The notes beneath the pieces were generated by a model that was given only the letters and a program-made list of their open reading frames with translations, was not told the origin of the DNA and searched no databases. Shown here in pieces: positions 34,213 through 42,859 of a stretch of 64,000 bases of DNA. Position 1 is the stretch's first letter; every line of letters begins with the position of its first letter. A program made the translations under genes and the position numbers. The stretch is from Syntrophales bacterium (GTDB lineage Bacteria; Desulfobacterota; Syntrophia; Syntrophales; PHBD01), in the NCBI GenBank assembly GCA_035363115.1, contig DAOSEM010000004.1, positions 192,594 through 256,593 of the forward strand, written 5' to 3'.

Positions 34213-35448
34213 TCAGGATTCGGGGAGGGGATTCACATCCGCCCGATTGCCCTTCTCATGCCCCGGCGTACCGCCCGATGAGGCCGGACGGATCTTCGGC
34301 GGCAATCCGGCCCCGGTTTCACCGGACGTGTGAAAACCCTTTCCGGCGGGCAGCGTCCCATCGGTTCCATCCGGAAAGGCAACGGGCGGAGCGGACTTGT
34401 TGACCGCGTCGAGCAGCAGGGCGAATCGCAGGTGGCCGATGGCAGGCCGGTAGAGCGGATTCGATCCGGAGGCGTGGTTCGAATGAGGGAAGACGAGGAC
34501 GTGGACGGAGTTCCTGCCGTGTCCGCGACGTCTCTGAATGGACGTCCAGTCACCGAAAAAAGCCATGTTCGTCGTGGCATCCAGCGTCATCCAGCCGTCG
34601 GAGAAGGCGGCTTCATTCATCATATGACCGTGGGCGATGACGACCCGGCGATTGGGAATTCCGGAACGATCGAGCAGCACCTTCAGAACGTGAGCCGAGT
34701 CGCTGCAGCAGCCGATCTCGCTCTCCAGGTAGTCCCGGATTCCTTCTGGGACATCGATCCGGAAACCGGTCTTCTCGTTCTGCTCCACGCAGCCCTCCCT
34801 GGTGTAGTGAACGGAGTTTCCAAATCCCCAGAGGGCGGATACGCTGTTCATCAGGAACAGGGCCTCCAGCTTCCGGGGATCTTCGATTCCCCATTGTACA
34901 CGGAGGGTTTCCCGGACCTGGTTGAATCGCTTCATGCAGGCACGGTGCAGTTCGTCTTCGTCACGAATCCCGTCCACGGCGAGATTCGATTTGTTGAAAA
35001 AACCGGAATCCGCCATCGCGGGCACCGCCGTGACCTCGATCTGTTCCAGCAGCGCGGCGTGATGAACGGGGTATTGAAGAAACGCGTATACGGCGAGGTA
35101 TGCCGGCACGAGCAGGGTGAGAACGGCCGTCCGCCCGGCGAGCCCCGGTTTGCGGGCGAAGAAGAGAAAGATCGCCGCGGTGACGGCGAGGCAGCAGCCC
35201 ATGAGGATGGTCAGCAGCAGCAGTTTTTTCTCGCCGATGTTCGAGCTGTTGCCGATCGCCGCCAGGAGATCGATTCCGGTTGCATCCATCAGGAGCCGGC
35301 TCAGGGAGGCCAGCGCCGCCGCGCACAGGAAAACAAGGAACAGCACGCCGGAAAGAAGGGAGAAGAATATGGACGGGGAATTCAGGAGCCGTCTTCTCAG
35401 CGGTGTTCGGCGTGACGATGTGCGTGTCGTTTCCAATGAACGTTTCAC
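34213..35448 (-). CDS. Membrane protein with transglutaminase-like domain
   Basis: 411 residues starting at a GTG. Three membrane segments (about 28-52, 75-95, 105-125) are followed by a soluble domain. GCCSDSAHVLKVLLDRSGIPNRRVVIAHGHMMNEAAF and DGWMTLDATTN carry the Cys, His and Asp of a transglutaminase/cysteine-protease core. The C-terminal 60 residues are Gly/Pro-rich and look disordered. The core may process peptides at the membrane or be an amide-bond-forming enzyme. It converges with the cNMP-binding kinase, only 3 bp away, and its start faces the 470-bp region before the kinase-dehydrogenase fusion. Confidence 0.7.
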   Translation of the reverse strand: MKRSLETTRTSSRRTPLRRRLLNSPSIFFSLLSGVLFLVFLCAAALASLSRLLMDATGIDLLAAIGNSSNIGEKKLLLLTILMGCCLAVTAAIFLFFARKPGLAGRTAVLTLLVPAYLAVYAFLQYPVHHAALLEQIEVTAVPAMADSGFFNKSNLAVDGIRDEDELHRACMKRFNQVRETLRVQWGIEDPRKLEALFLMNSVSALWGFGNSVHYTREGCVEQNEKTGFRIDVPEGIRDYLESEIGCCSDSAHVLKVLLDRSGIPNRRVVIAHGHMMNEAAFSDGWMTLDATTNMAFFGDWTSIQRRRGHGRNSVHVLVFPHSNHASGSNPLYRPAIGHLRFALLLDAVNKSAPPVAFPDGTDGTLPAGKGFHTSGETGAGLPPKIRPASSGGTPGHEKGNRADVNPLPES

Positions 35449-35599
35449 GGGTCACTTCCCGCGGGGCTCCCCCGCCGTTGGATGTACCTTTCCTGATGGA
35501 CCGGGCCGATGATCGCCCTGGGTGTTCCGATCATTCGGAGGGACTCTGGCAAAAAAAGATGAATGAATTCCGTACAGGAAAATGAAAAAGCTGTAACGC

Positions 35600-35635
35600 G
35601 GATCGCACCCTGCATGGCAATGCGATCCCATGCAG
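35600..35635. repeat. Interleaved 8-bp inverted repeats
   Basis: GGATCGCA (35600-35607) pairs with TGCGATCC (35621-35628), and CTGCATGG (35610-35617) pairs with CCATGCAG (35628-35635). The second 5' arm lies inside the first loop, so the two stems are mutually exclusive apart from a possible H-type pseudoknot. Followed by AAAAA on the plus strand. Confidence 0.6.
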
Positions 35636-35835
35636 AAAAACCTTGAGCAGTTGCCTTCCTGACGGCTAAAGATGACAGCGTTGCCTCGTGAATCGGCAGC
35701 GGCGGGTTTCCTCTGCGATGCGCATCCGGAGCCTGTTCCCGTCGCGCATAACAGGAGACCGGGATTGTGCCGGACATGGAACAAGGCAAAATGACCGGAG
35801 TCCCCGCCGGGAAGATCGACACGCTGTTCTTCGAC

Positions 35836-35853
35836 CGACCGGATCGACCGGAT
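35836..35853 (+). repeat. Tandem 9-bp repeat upstream of the fusion gene
   Basis: CGACCGGAT occurs twice with no spacer, ending 65 bp before the ATG of the kinase-dehydrogenase gene. A regulator binding site is possible. Confidence 0.4.
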
Positions 35854-35918
35854 GAAGGACAGACGGGGCACAGCGGTTTTTCAAACCCCAATCCTCGAAA
35901 AGGAGTTACCGGCGATCC

Positions 35919-38582
35919 ATGAACACACGTTACCTGATGGCGCTTGATGCCGGAGGAGGATCCGGCCGTTGCCTCCTCCTGGACCCTGAAACAGGGGCCA
36001 ACACAACGGCCCGGCGAAGCTGGACCCACCCCGTCGCCCCCGGCACGAGCGGACTCGGCTTTTCCGTCGAGACCGGCGACGTCCTGAAGAAGCTCGGCGA
36101 TGCCTCCCGGGAGGTCCTCGCCCGGGCGGGTGCTGTGCCGGGCCAGGTTGCCGGCATCGCCGTATGCGGGATGCGCAATACGACCGTTGTCCTGGATGCA
36201 CAGGACAGCGTCCTCCTGGCAACGCCCAACAAGGACGCCCGGGCGCTGGGGGAGGGCATGCTGCTGGGCATGGAAAGGGGCGCGGAGTTCCACGCCGTCA
36301 CGGGCCACTGGCCGACCCTCATGTTTCTAGGCACGCGGCTCCTCTGGATGAAGAACAACGCCCCGGACCTTTTCAACCGCGCCTCCGCCGCCCTGTCGCT
36401 CACCGACTGGCTGGCCTTCATCCTGACGGGGAGAATGGCGGCCGAGCGCTCCCAGGCGGGCGAATCGCTTCTCTTCGACCTGAAGCGGCGCGAGTGGGCC
36501 TTCGACCTGATCGATTCCCTCGGATTCCCCCGGTCGCTCTTCCCCGAGCCGGTGGACTCCGGAGCCCGCCTCGGCGAGCTGACGCAGCGGGGGGCCGATC
36601 TCCTGGGGCTGGTCCCCGGCATTCCCGTGGCCGCGGGGGGCGCCGACACCCAGTGCGGACTCCTGGGAGCGGGGGCCGTCCGGGACGGCGACCTGGCCGT
36701 TGTCGCCGGCACGACCATGCCCCTGCAACTCGTGACGGACGACCTGGTCCTGGACGGATCGGGGCGGCTCTGGAGCGGGCAGCACGTGGTTCCGGGGCGG
36801 TACGTCATCGAGAGCAACGGGTTGATGACGGGAGATGTCATCGACTGGTTCGCCCGGCTTCTCTACCCGGACTCCCCCGACGCGACCCTGAGCCTTTTCG
36901 CGGAATGTGCCGGATCCCTTCCGGGGGCCGCCGGCGTGTATTCCACCTTCGGCTCCGCCCTGTTCGACGGGAGGACCGTCGGCTTCCCCGTCGGCAATCT
37001 GACCCTGTCCCACATGATCACGGGCGACGCTGCCCGGAGCCGGCGGCACATCGCCCGGGCCCTGGTGGAGGGGATCGCCTTCTCGATCCGCGCCAACCTC
37101 GAACAGATCCTGGCCGTCTCCGGCAGGGAGATTCCCGTCCTCCGGGTGGCCGGGGGCATGTCCCGGAGCGCACTCTTCGACCAGATCGTGTCCGATGTGA
37201 CGGGCCGCCCGGTCCTCGTTCCCCCCAACGCCGAGGTGTCTTCCGTCGGCGCGGCGATCCTGGCGGGGGTCGGGGCGGGCGTCTTTGCCGAGCCAGCCGA
37301 CGGTGCCGCTCTTGTCGCCGCGGCCCTGCGCGAGCACCGGCCAGGGAAGGCGGAGAAGTACGGGAGCCTTTACGCCGGCTGGCGGCAGGCCTTCGACAAG
37401 CGCGCCGCGGCGGACGCCCAGGTCGGCGACCTGCTGACCGCCGCCCTCTTCGAACCGTCACCCGCGGCGGGCAGGGCGGCCGACCCGTCCTTTTCACCGA
37501 ACATCCTTGTCACCGCCTCCATGGACCGGGCCGCCCTCGATGAACTGGAGGGGATCGGCCGCGTGGATTATGCCGAGTGGCGGGAGAAGGTCCGGATTTT
37601 CGACGGCGGAGCCGAACTGGCGCAGGCGCTCTCGGGCGTGCAGATCTTCGTCACGGAGATGGACGTGGTGGATTTCCCGGCCATCCGCGACGCCCGGGAT
37701 CTGCGGGCCATCGTCACGTGCCGGGGGAATGCCGTCAACATCGACCTGGCGGCCGCCACCGCCTACGGGATCCCCGTCGTCAACACCCCCGGGAGAAACG
37801 CCGACGCCGTGGCGGACCTGACCGTCGCCTTCATGGTGATGCTGGCGCGGAAGATGCCGGAGTCCGTCGACTTCCTCAAGCACAGCGGCGTGACGGCAAA
37901 CGACATGGAGAAGATGGGGGAGGCCTACCTGAAATACCGGGGCAACGAGCTCTGGAGGAAGACGGTCGGCCTGGTGGGAATGGGAAACGTCGGCGCCGGC
38001 GTCGCAGCGAGGCTCACACGGTTCGGGGCGAAGACGGTATTCTACGATCCGATTCTGACCGCCGAGGCGGGGGCCCTGCTGAACGCCCGGAAGGTCTCCC
38101 TCGACGAGCTGCTGGCGGAGAGCGATTTCGTGAGCCTGCACGCGCCGGCGATCGAGGCCACGAGGGGGATGATGAACCGCGAGGCCTTCGGGAAGATGAA
38201 AACGGGGGCCTTCTTCGTCAATACCGCCCGGGGCTCCCTCGTAGACGAAGCGGCCCTCCTGGGGGCGCTCGCGTCGGGGAAGGTCGCAGGGGCCGCCCTG
38301 GACGTCTTCTCGGCGGAGCCCCCGGCGTCGGACGATCCCGTCGTTTCCCACCCCAACGTGATCGCCACGCCGCACCTGGGCGGGAACACGAGCGAGATCG
38401 CGGCGCACCAGGGGGCCGTCGCCGTCGACCAGATCCGGAAGCTCCTGGCGGGGGAGCGGCCGGACCACCTCCTCAATCCCGAAGTGCTGGACGTTTTCAC
38501 CTGGTCGGGACCGCGGCCCGAGCCGGACGGGAAGAAGCAGGAGGAGCTCGCCCGGAACCCGCGTCCCACCTTCACATCCTGA
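35919..38582 (+). CDS. FGGY carbohydrate kinase (LsrK-like) fused to D-2-hydroxyacid dehydrogenase
   Basis: 887 residues in one uninterrupted frame. Residues 1 to about 500 form an FGGY kinase: YLMALDAGGGSGRCLLLD phosphate-binding start, SLTDWLAFILTG, PVAAGGADTQCGLLG and LRVAGGMSRSALFDQIVSDVTG; the start and end resemble autoinducer-2 kinase LsrK. A linker at 505-525 leads to a complete D-isomer-specific 2-hydroxyacid dehydrogenase (about 528-865) with CRGNAVNID (catalytic Arg), GLVGMGNVGAG (NAD-binding), NTARGSLVDE, DVFSAEPP (Glu) and ATPHLGG (His). Both active sites look intact. A class II aldolase gene follows 31 bp later. Likely a sugar or sugar-acid pathway with oxidation, phosphorylation and aldol cleavage; the substrate is unknown. 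Confidence 0.9.
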   Translation: MNTRYLMALDAGGGSGRCLLLDPETGANTTARRSWTHPVAPGTSGLGFSVETGDVLKKLGDASREVLARAGAVPGQVAGIAVCGMRNTTVVLDAQDSVLLATPNKDARALGEGMLLGMERGAEFHAVTGHWPTLMFLGTRLLWMKNNAPDLFNRASAALSLTDWLAFILTGRMAAERSQAGESLLFDLKRREWAFDLIDSLGFPRSLFPEPVDSGARLGELTQRGADLLGLVPGIPVAAGGADTQCGLLGAGAVRDGDLAVVAGTTMPLQLVTDDLVLDGSGRLWSGQHVVPGRYVIESNGLMTGDVIDWFARLLYPDSPDATLSLFAECAGSLPGAAGVYSTFGSALFDGRTVGFPVGNLTLSHMITGDAARSRRHIARALVEGIAFSIRANLEQILAVSGREIPVLRVAGGMSRSALFDQIVSDVTGRPVLVPPNAEVSSVGAAILAGVGAGVFAEPADGAALVAAALREHRPGKAEKYGSLYAGWRQAFDKRAAADAQVGDLLTAALFEPSPAAGRAADPSFSPNILVTASMDRAALDELEGIGRVDYAEWREKVRIFDGGAELAQALSGVQIFVTEMDVVDFPAIRDARDLRAIVTCRGNAVNIDLAAATAYGIPVVNTPGRNADAVADLTVAFMVMLARKMPESVDFLKHSGVTANDMEKMGEAYLKYRGNELWRKTVGLVGMGNVGAGVAARLTRFGAKTVFYDPILTAEAGALLNARKVSLDELLAESDFVSLHAPAIEATRGMMNREAFGKMKTGAFFVNTARGSLVDEAALLGALASGKVAGAALDVFSAEPPASDDPVVSHPNVIATPHLGGNTSEIAAHQGAVAVDQIRKLLAGERPDHLLNPEVLDVFTWSGPRPEPDGKKQEELARNPRPTFTS

Positions 38583-38613
38583 GATCACGGTACGGAATGC
38601 AAGGGGTTACACG

Positions 38614-39306
38614 ATGAGCAAATACGATCAAAGCCGGAAGGAAGTGCTGGAGGCGTGCCTCTGGCTGTCGGACCACGGCTACTTCGGTTCCCTGCGGGGC
38701 ACCGGGGGGAACGTCTCCATGAGGACGGGCGATGGGAATCTGATGGCGGTCACACCTTCCTCCGTGAACTACCACGAGATCGTCCCGGAGGACATCTGCA
38801 TCGTCGATTTCGCCGGCCAAGCAGTGGAGGGGAGCCGGGCGCCCTCCGTCGAAGCGGGGCTGCACGCCGCGGTCTACCGCGAGCGGCCCGACGCGAACGC
38901 CGTGATCCATACCCACCAGGTCTACGGAAGCGCCTTCGCGCTGCTCAATCTCCCCATTCCCTCGCTTCTGGACGAGGTCTCCTTCACCCTGGGCGAGACG
39001 ATCGACGTGGTCCCCTACGCCCTGTCCGGCAGCACGGAGCTGGCCGCCAATGTGGCCGGCAGGCTCGGGAACAACGCCAACGCCTACATCATGCAGAATC
39101 ACGGGATCCTTGCCCTGGGCAGGAGCATGGACAAGGCGCTTCTCGCCGCGGAGCTCCTGGAGAAGGTTGCGCACATCTACTGGCTCGCGCTTTCCACAGG
39201 CAGGCCCGTCACGACCCTTCCCGGGGATATCCGGGACATGGCGCGCTCGCTCCGGGAATACGAGGTGGACAAGGTCAGGAAAGCGGCCGCGAAAGACCCG
39301 GCGTGA
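38614..39306 (+). CDS. Class II aldolase/adducin-family enzyme
   Basis: 230 residues, normal for the fuculose-phosphate aldolase / ribulose-5-phosphate 4-epimerase family. Substrate phosphate loop GTGGNVSMR and TPSSVNYHEI, catalytic acid in SVEAGLHAAVY, zinc ligands in VIHTHQVYGSAF (HTH) and the third His in MQNHGILALG are all present. It would cleave a phosphorylated ketose or keto acid into glycolaldehyde- or lactaldehyde-type fragments and a C3 unit, or epimerise it. Being 31 bp after the kinase-dehydrogenase fusion, it is probably the next step in the same pathway. Family certain, substrate not. Confidence 0.93.
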   Translation: MSKYDQSRKEVLEACLWLSDHGYFGSLRGTGGNVSMRTGDGNLMAVTPSSVNYHEIVPEDICIVDFAGQAVEGSRAPSVEAGLHAAVYRERPDANAVIHTHQVYGSAFALLNLPIPSLLDEVSFTLGETIDVVPYALSGSTELAANVAGRLGNNANAYIMQNHGILALGRSMDKALLAAELLEKVAHIYWLALSTGRPVTTLPGDIRDMARSLREYEVDKVRKAAAKDPA

Positions 39307-39410
39307 CCGGCTCCGGCCGGACCGGTCCTTATCGCAGGGTCCGTATTCCCGATCACGGGATGCAAATGAAGCCGCGGCGGAGACGCCGTGTTCCCGAGGC
39401 GGAGGGAATC

Positions 39411-41024
39411 ATGATCCGGAACGTTCTTGCAGCCGTTGCGGCCGTCGCCGTCCTCCTCGCCGGCACCCTGTCCCTGCATGCCGCGGAGCCGCGAATCGCC
39501 CTCGTCATCGGCAACAGCGGGTACGAGGTGGGGGCACTGAAGAACCCCGTCCACGACGCCGCCGACATGGCCGCCGCGCTCGAACGCCTCGGCTTCACCG
39601 TCGTCCTGAAGAAGGACGCCCGGCAGCAGGAAATGGAGGAGGCCGTCCGGGCGTTCGGCCACCGCCTGAAACGGGGAGGGGTGGGGCTGTTCTTCTACGC
39701 CGGCCACGGCATCCAGATCGGCGGCCGGAACTACCTGATCCCCATCGGCGCCAGGATCGAGAAGGAGACGGACGCCAAGTACAGGGCCATCGACGTCGAG
39801 ATGGTCCTGGATGAGATGGCGAACGCGGGCAACCCGATGAATATCGTCATCCTCGACGCCTGTCGGGACAACCCGGTGGGGCGCTTCCTCCGGAGCGCCG
39901 GGAGAGGGCTGGCCATCATCTCCGACGCCCCCAAGGGCACCTTCATCACCTATTCCACGTCCCCCGGCAAGACGGCCGCCGACGGAGAGGGACGCAACAG
40001 CCCCTACACAACGGCGCTCCTGGAGTCGATCCGGGAGCCGGGGCTTCCCATCGAGCAGGTCTTCAAACGGGTCCGGCAGCGCCTGAGCCGGGAAACCGGG
40101 GACCGGCAGATCCCATGGGAGCTGTCCTCCCTCCAGGGGGACTTCTATTTCACGCCGGGCTTGACCGGGGCTGCCGCCGCGCCTCCGCGGAGATCCTCGG
40201 AGAGGCAGGTGCCCGCCGCCGGAGCTCCGCCGGGCGATCGGGCCTTCACCAGCCCCACCCTGGGAGCGACGTTTGTCCTGATCCCCGCCGGGACATTTAC
40301 CATGGGGTCGCCGGCGGACGAACCGGGCCGGTTTCCTGACGAGACGCCGCACCGCGTGACCATCAGCAGGGCCTTCTACATGCAGGCGACGGAGGTGACC
40401 CAGGGCCAGTGGAAGCGGGTCATGGGGAACAACCCTTCCTATTTCCGGAACTGCGGCGACGACTGCCCGGTGGAGCGGGTTTCCTGGAACGAGGTGCAGG
40501 ACTTCATCCGCAGGCTGAACGAACGGGAGGGAACGGACAAGTACCGCCTGCCGTCGGAGGCCCAGTGGGAGTACGCGGCCCGGGCGGGGACGGAGACCGC
40601 CCTCTACAGTGGTCCGCTCCGCATGCGGGGGAGCAACAACGCACCCGACCTCGACACCGTCGCCTGGTACAAGGGGAACAGCTGCGTCGATTACGCCGGC
40701 GGGTTTGATTCCTCGGGCTGGCAGGACCGCCAGTATGCCTGCCCCCGATCGGGGACGCACCCGGCAGGCCGGAAGGCCCCGAACGCCTGGGGGCTCTACG
40801 ACATGATCGGCAACGTCTTCGAGTGGGTGCAGGACCGGATGGGAGACTATCCTTCCGGAAGCCTGACCGACCCGGAGGGGCCTTCTTCGGGATCCACGCG
40901 CGTGCGGCGTGGCTGCTCGTGGGGCAGCAGCGCCCGGTACTGCCGTGCGGCGTTCCGGCTCAAGGGGGGCGATCCGGATGCCCGCGGCGACGGCATGGGG
41001 TTCCGTCTCGTCCGGACACCTTGA
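39411..41024 (+). CDS. Caspase-like peptidase (C14) fused to a formylglycine-generating-enzyme-like domain
   Basis: 537 residues. Signal peptide MIRNVLAAVAAVAVLLAGTLSLHA, then a caspase p20-like domain (about 27-250): ALVIGNSGYEVGALKNPVHDA, GLFFYAGHGIQI with catalytic His near 100 and IVILDACRDNP with catalytic Cys near 151. After a Pro/Ala linker an FGE/SUMF1 domain (about 283-535) shows IPAGTFTMGS, TEVTQGQW, YRLPSEAQWEYAARAG and GNVFEWVQD. The FGE copper site needs two Cys; here RRGCSWGSSARYC keeps the second but has Ser at the first, so formylglycine formation is doubtful. Exported. The 104-bp gap to the aldolase makes co-transcription possible but function separate. Confidence 0.88.
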   Translation: MIRNVLAAVAAVAVLLAGTLSLHAAEPRIALVIGNSGYEVGALKNPVHDAADMAAALERLGFTVVLKKDARQQEMEEAVRAFGHRLKRGGVGLFFYAGHGIQIGGRNYLIPIGARIEKETDAKYRAIDVEMVLDEMANAGNPMNIVILDACRDNPVGRFLRSAGRGLAIISDAPKGTFITYSTSPGKTAADGEGRNSPYTTALLESIREPGLPIEQVFKRVRQRLSRETGDRQIPWELSSLQGDFYFTPGLTGAAAAPPRRSSERQVPAAGAPPGDRAFTSPTLGATFVLIPAGTFTMGSPADEPGRFPDETPHRVTISRAFYMQATEVTQGQWKRVMGNNPSYFRNCGDDCPVERVSWNEVQDFIRRLNEREGTDKYRLPSEAQWEYAARAGTETALYSGPLRMRGSNNAPDLDTVAWYKGNSCVDYAGGFDSSGWQDRQYACPRSGTHPAGRKAPNAWGLYDMIGNVFEWVQDRMGDYPSGSLTDPEGPSSGSTRVRRGCSWGSSARYCRAAFRLKGGDPDARGDGMGFRLVRTP

Positions 41025-41262
41025 TGCCATGGCCCTTCCCGACAGGCTGAAAAATCCGCCGGGATCTCCCGGATGCCGGCCGCTTGAATCCGGGGCGGAC
41101 TTCGAACGACGGATGTGATACAGGGTTCTTCATCGGGTCACCCGGAGGCGGGACGGCCTTCCGGCCGTTCTTTTCCACTCCGGACGCGAACCGTGTCATG
41201 GTCAATACGCTTCCTTTGTGGTTTCCTCTTGCCGTGTACAGACAGGGAGGACAGCACGGGCT

Positions 41263-41874
41263 ATGGCAGCAGGCATCCCGACACGGATCATCCGCCACCT
41301 GGCAGGTTATGCCGGTCCCTGGTCGGCTTTTCTTCTCTGCGCCGTTGCGCTTGCCTTCTGCACGGGCGCAATCCCCGCGGTTCGTTTCACCGCCGAGGAG
41401 ATCCGGGTGACCGTCCAGCCCCGCCATATCCTCGTCGACGCCATCTACCAATACCGCAATCCGTTCCCCTTCCCGGTGATCCAGGGATACGTCCTGCCCT
41501 TTCCGGAGGACGCGGCCCACTTGCCTCCGGCTGGGGTCGAACTGGTCCAGCAGACCCCGGAAAGAAAAAGGATCCCCGTCTCGCATTCCCTCGGCAGGCA
41601 CCGCTTTTCCGTCGTCTTTCCGGGGAGCGGGGAGGTGACGCTTCATCTTCGCTACCGGCAAAGCACCCCAAGGGAGAGGGGCACCTACATCCTGACCACA
41701 ACGGCGTCGTGGCTGCGTCCCCTGGAGAGGGCCGTTTACAGGCTGGTTCCGGACGGCGTCCGGATCACCGGCTCCAACTACCCCTTGGCCCCGGAGGCAC
41801 CCGGGGCATTCCGCTGGACCCGGGAGCGGTTCATGCCCCCGGAGGACTGGCACTTTACCTGGAGGGAGGCATGA
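41263..41874 (+). CDS. Membrane-anchored hypothetical protein
   Basis: 203 residues from the ATG after GGGAGG. One hydrophobic segment (WSAFLLCAVALAFCTGAIPA, about 21-40) acts as signal or anchor, followed by a beta-rich domain: IRVTVQPRHILVDAIYQYRNPFPFPVIQGYVLPFP and VVFPGSGEVTLHLRYRQ. This resembles extracytoplasmic Ig-like or DUF4424-type domains, but I cannot assign a family. Its stop overlaps the ATG of the next membrane protein (ATGA), so the two are made together and may form a complex. Confidence 0.7.
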   Translation: MAAGIPTRIIRHLAGYAGPWSAFLLCAVALAFCTGAIPAVRFTAEEIRVTVQPRHILVDAIYQYRNPFPFPVIQGYVLPFPEDAAHLPPAGVELVQQTPERKRIPVSHSLGRHRFSVVFPGSGEVTLHLRYRQSTPRERGTYILTTTASWLRPLERAVYRLVPDGVRITGSNYPLAPEAPGAFRWTRERFMPPEDWHFTWREA

Positions 41875-42815
41875 ATGTCCTGAGCATCCTCCGCTGTGCG
41901 TGCCCAGCGGCCGCGGGAATGCTGCTCCTTCCCGCACCGGCCTTGGCGAACGCGGGGACGGGATTCCGAACGGCATCGCTCGTGCTTTTGATCTGGATCG
42001 CCCTGATGATCTTTTCGTCCCTGGGGGGCGTGTACGCGATCCGGAAGAAGAGACTGGCGGAGAAGGGAAGAAAGCGCTCCCTCGAGGGGGCTGTTTACAC
42101 GCTCGTCGCCGCTCTCACGGTTGTGATCTCCATGGCCACCGTGGAGACCATGATCCTGTGCGTGTTCGCGGCCGCTGCCGTGGCGCTGGTCCGGGCATAC
42201 AGGCTGTTTTCCTGGTCGAAGATGCTCCGGAAGAGGGATGCCGGAGCACCGGCAGACGAAGACGCCGCCGACGCCGGATCCGCTTCCGGAGAGAAGGCTG
42301 TCTTTCCCTGGCTGGAGGGAGCGAATCCGGGGCGGATGCTCCTCGCCTCCTCGCTCATCGTCGCATCGACGGCCATCCTGGTGCCGGTAACGATTGCCGT
42401 CGGCTGGCAGGAGGGCAGTTACCAGCTCCGTCAATCCCAGGGACAGAAAATCGTCAAGGATTTCCGGGAATTCGTTGCGGAGGAGATTCGCCTGCGAAAG
42501 CAGCCCCAGACGGGCGATGCGAGGGGCGGGCTCCTCTCTCTTCATGCGCGCTGCCGGGAGACGTTCGAGAGCAGGGACTACAGCCGCCACCGGTGCGAGC
42601 TGCCTTCCGATCTCGAGGCCATGAAGTTCACGATTCACCTGGTGCCTTCACGGGCGAGCCTGTTCGTACCGGCCATTTCCTTCCGGGCGGACGAGTCGGG
42701 GAAGATCCGGGCGGCAAAGGTCTATTCGCCGGGCGAGCGGTGCCCCGCGGACGCGCAGGTGGTCACGGATGCAACCAGGCCGGACGAGGGTTTCTATCCC
42801 CTGTACTCATTGTGA
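41871..42815 (+). CDS. Polytopic membrane protein of unknown function
   Basis: 314 residues. After a signal-like segment (CACPAAAGMLLLPAPALANAG) there are hydrophobic segments at about 33-53, 76-108 and 163-186, with a charged cytoplasmic loop. The C-terminal 125 residues are soluble and probably periplasmic, with three Cys (ARCRETFESRDYSRHRCELP). No recognised domain. Overlaps the upstream gene by 4 nt and is followed 44 bp later by a secreted Cys-rich protein, so this three-gene set may build an envelope structure. That is inferred from position only. Confidence 0.7.
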   Translation: MNVLSILRCACPAAAGMLLLPAPALANAGTGFRTASLVLLIWIALMIFSSLGGVYAIRKKRLAEKGRKRSLEGAVYTLVAALTVVISMATVETMILCVFAAAAVALVRAYRLFSWSKMLRKRDAGAPADEDAADAGSASGEKAVFPWLEGANPGRMLLASSLIVASTAILVPVTIAVGWQEGSYQLRQSQGQKIVKDFREFVAEEIRLRKQPQTGDARGGLLSLHARCRETFESRDYSRHRCELPSDLEAMKFTIHLVPSRASLFVPAISFRADESGKIRAAKVYSPGERCPADAQVVTDATRPDEGFYPLYSL

Positions 42816-42859
42816 GTCGGGGCCTCGCGTCCATGCAGAAGACAGAAAGGAGGAAAACG

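Larger units (their letters stand above)
35449..35918. other. Divergent intergenic region with two structured elements
   Basis: 470 bp with no convincing gene. It must hold the promoters of the minus-strand transglutaminase-like gene and of the plus-strand fusion gene. It contains two interleaved inverted repeats (35600-35635) and a perfect 9-bp tandem repeat (35836-35853). Confidence 0.5.

Noticed and set aside
39177..41030. Minus-strand open frame of 617 codons
   Set aside because: Antisense to the caspase-FGE gene; composition is that of a shadow frame.
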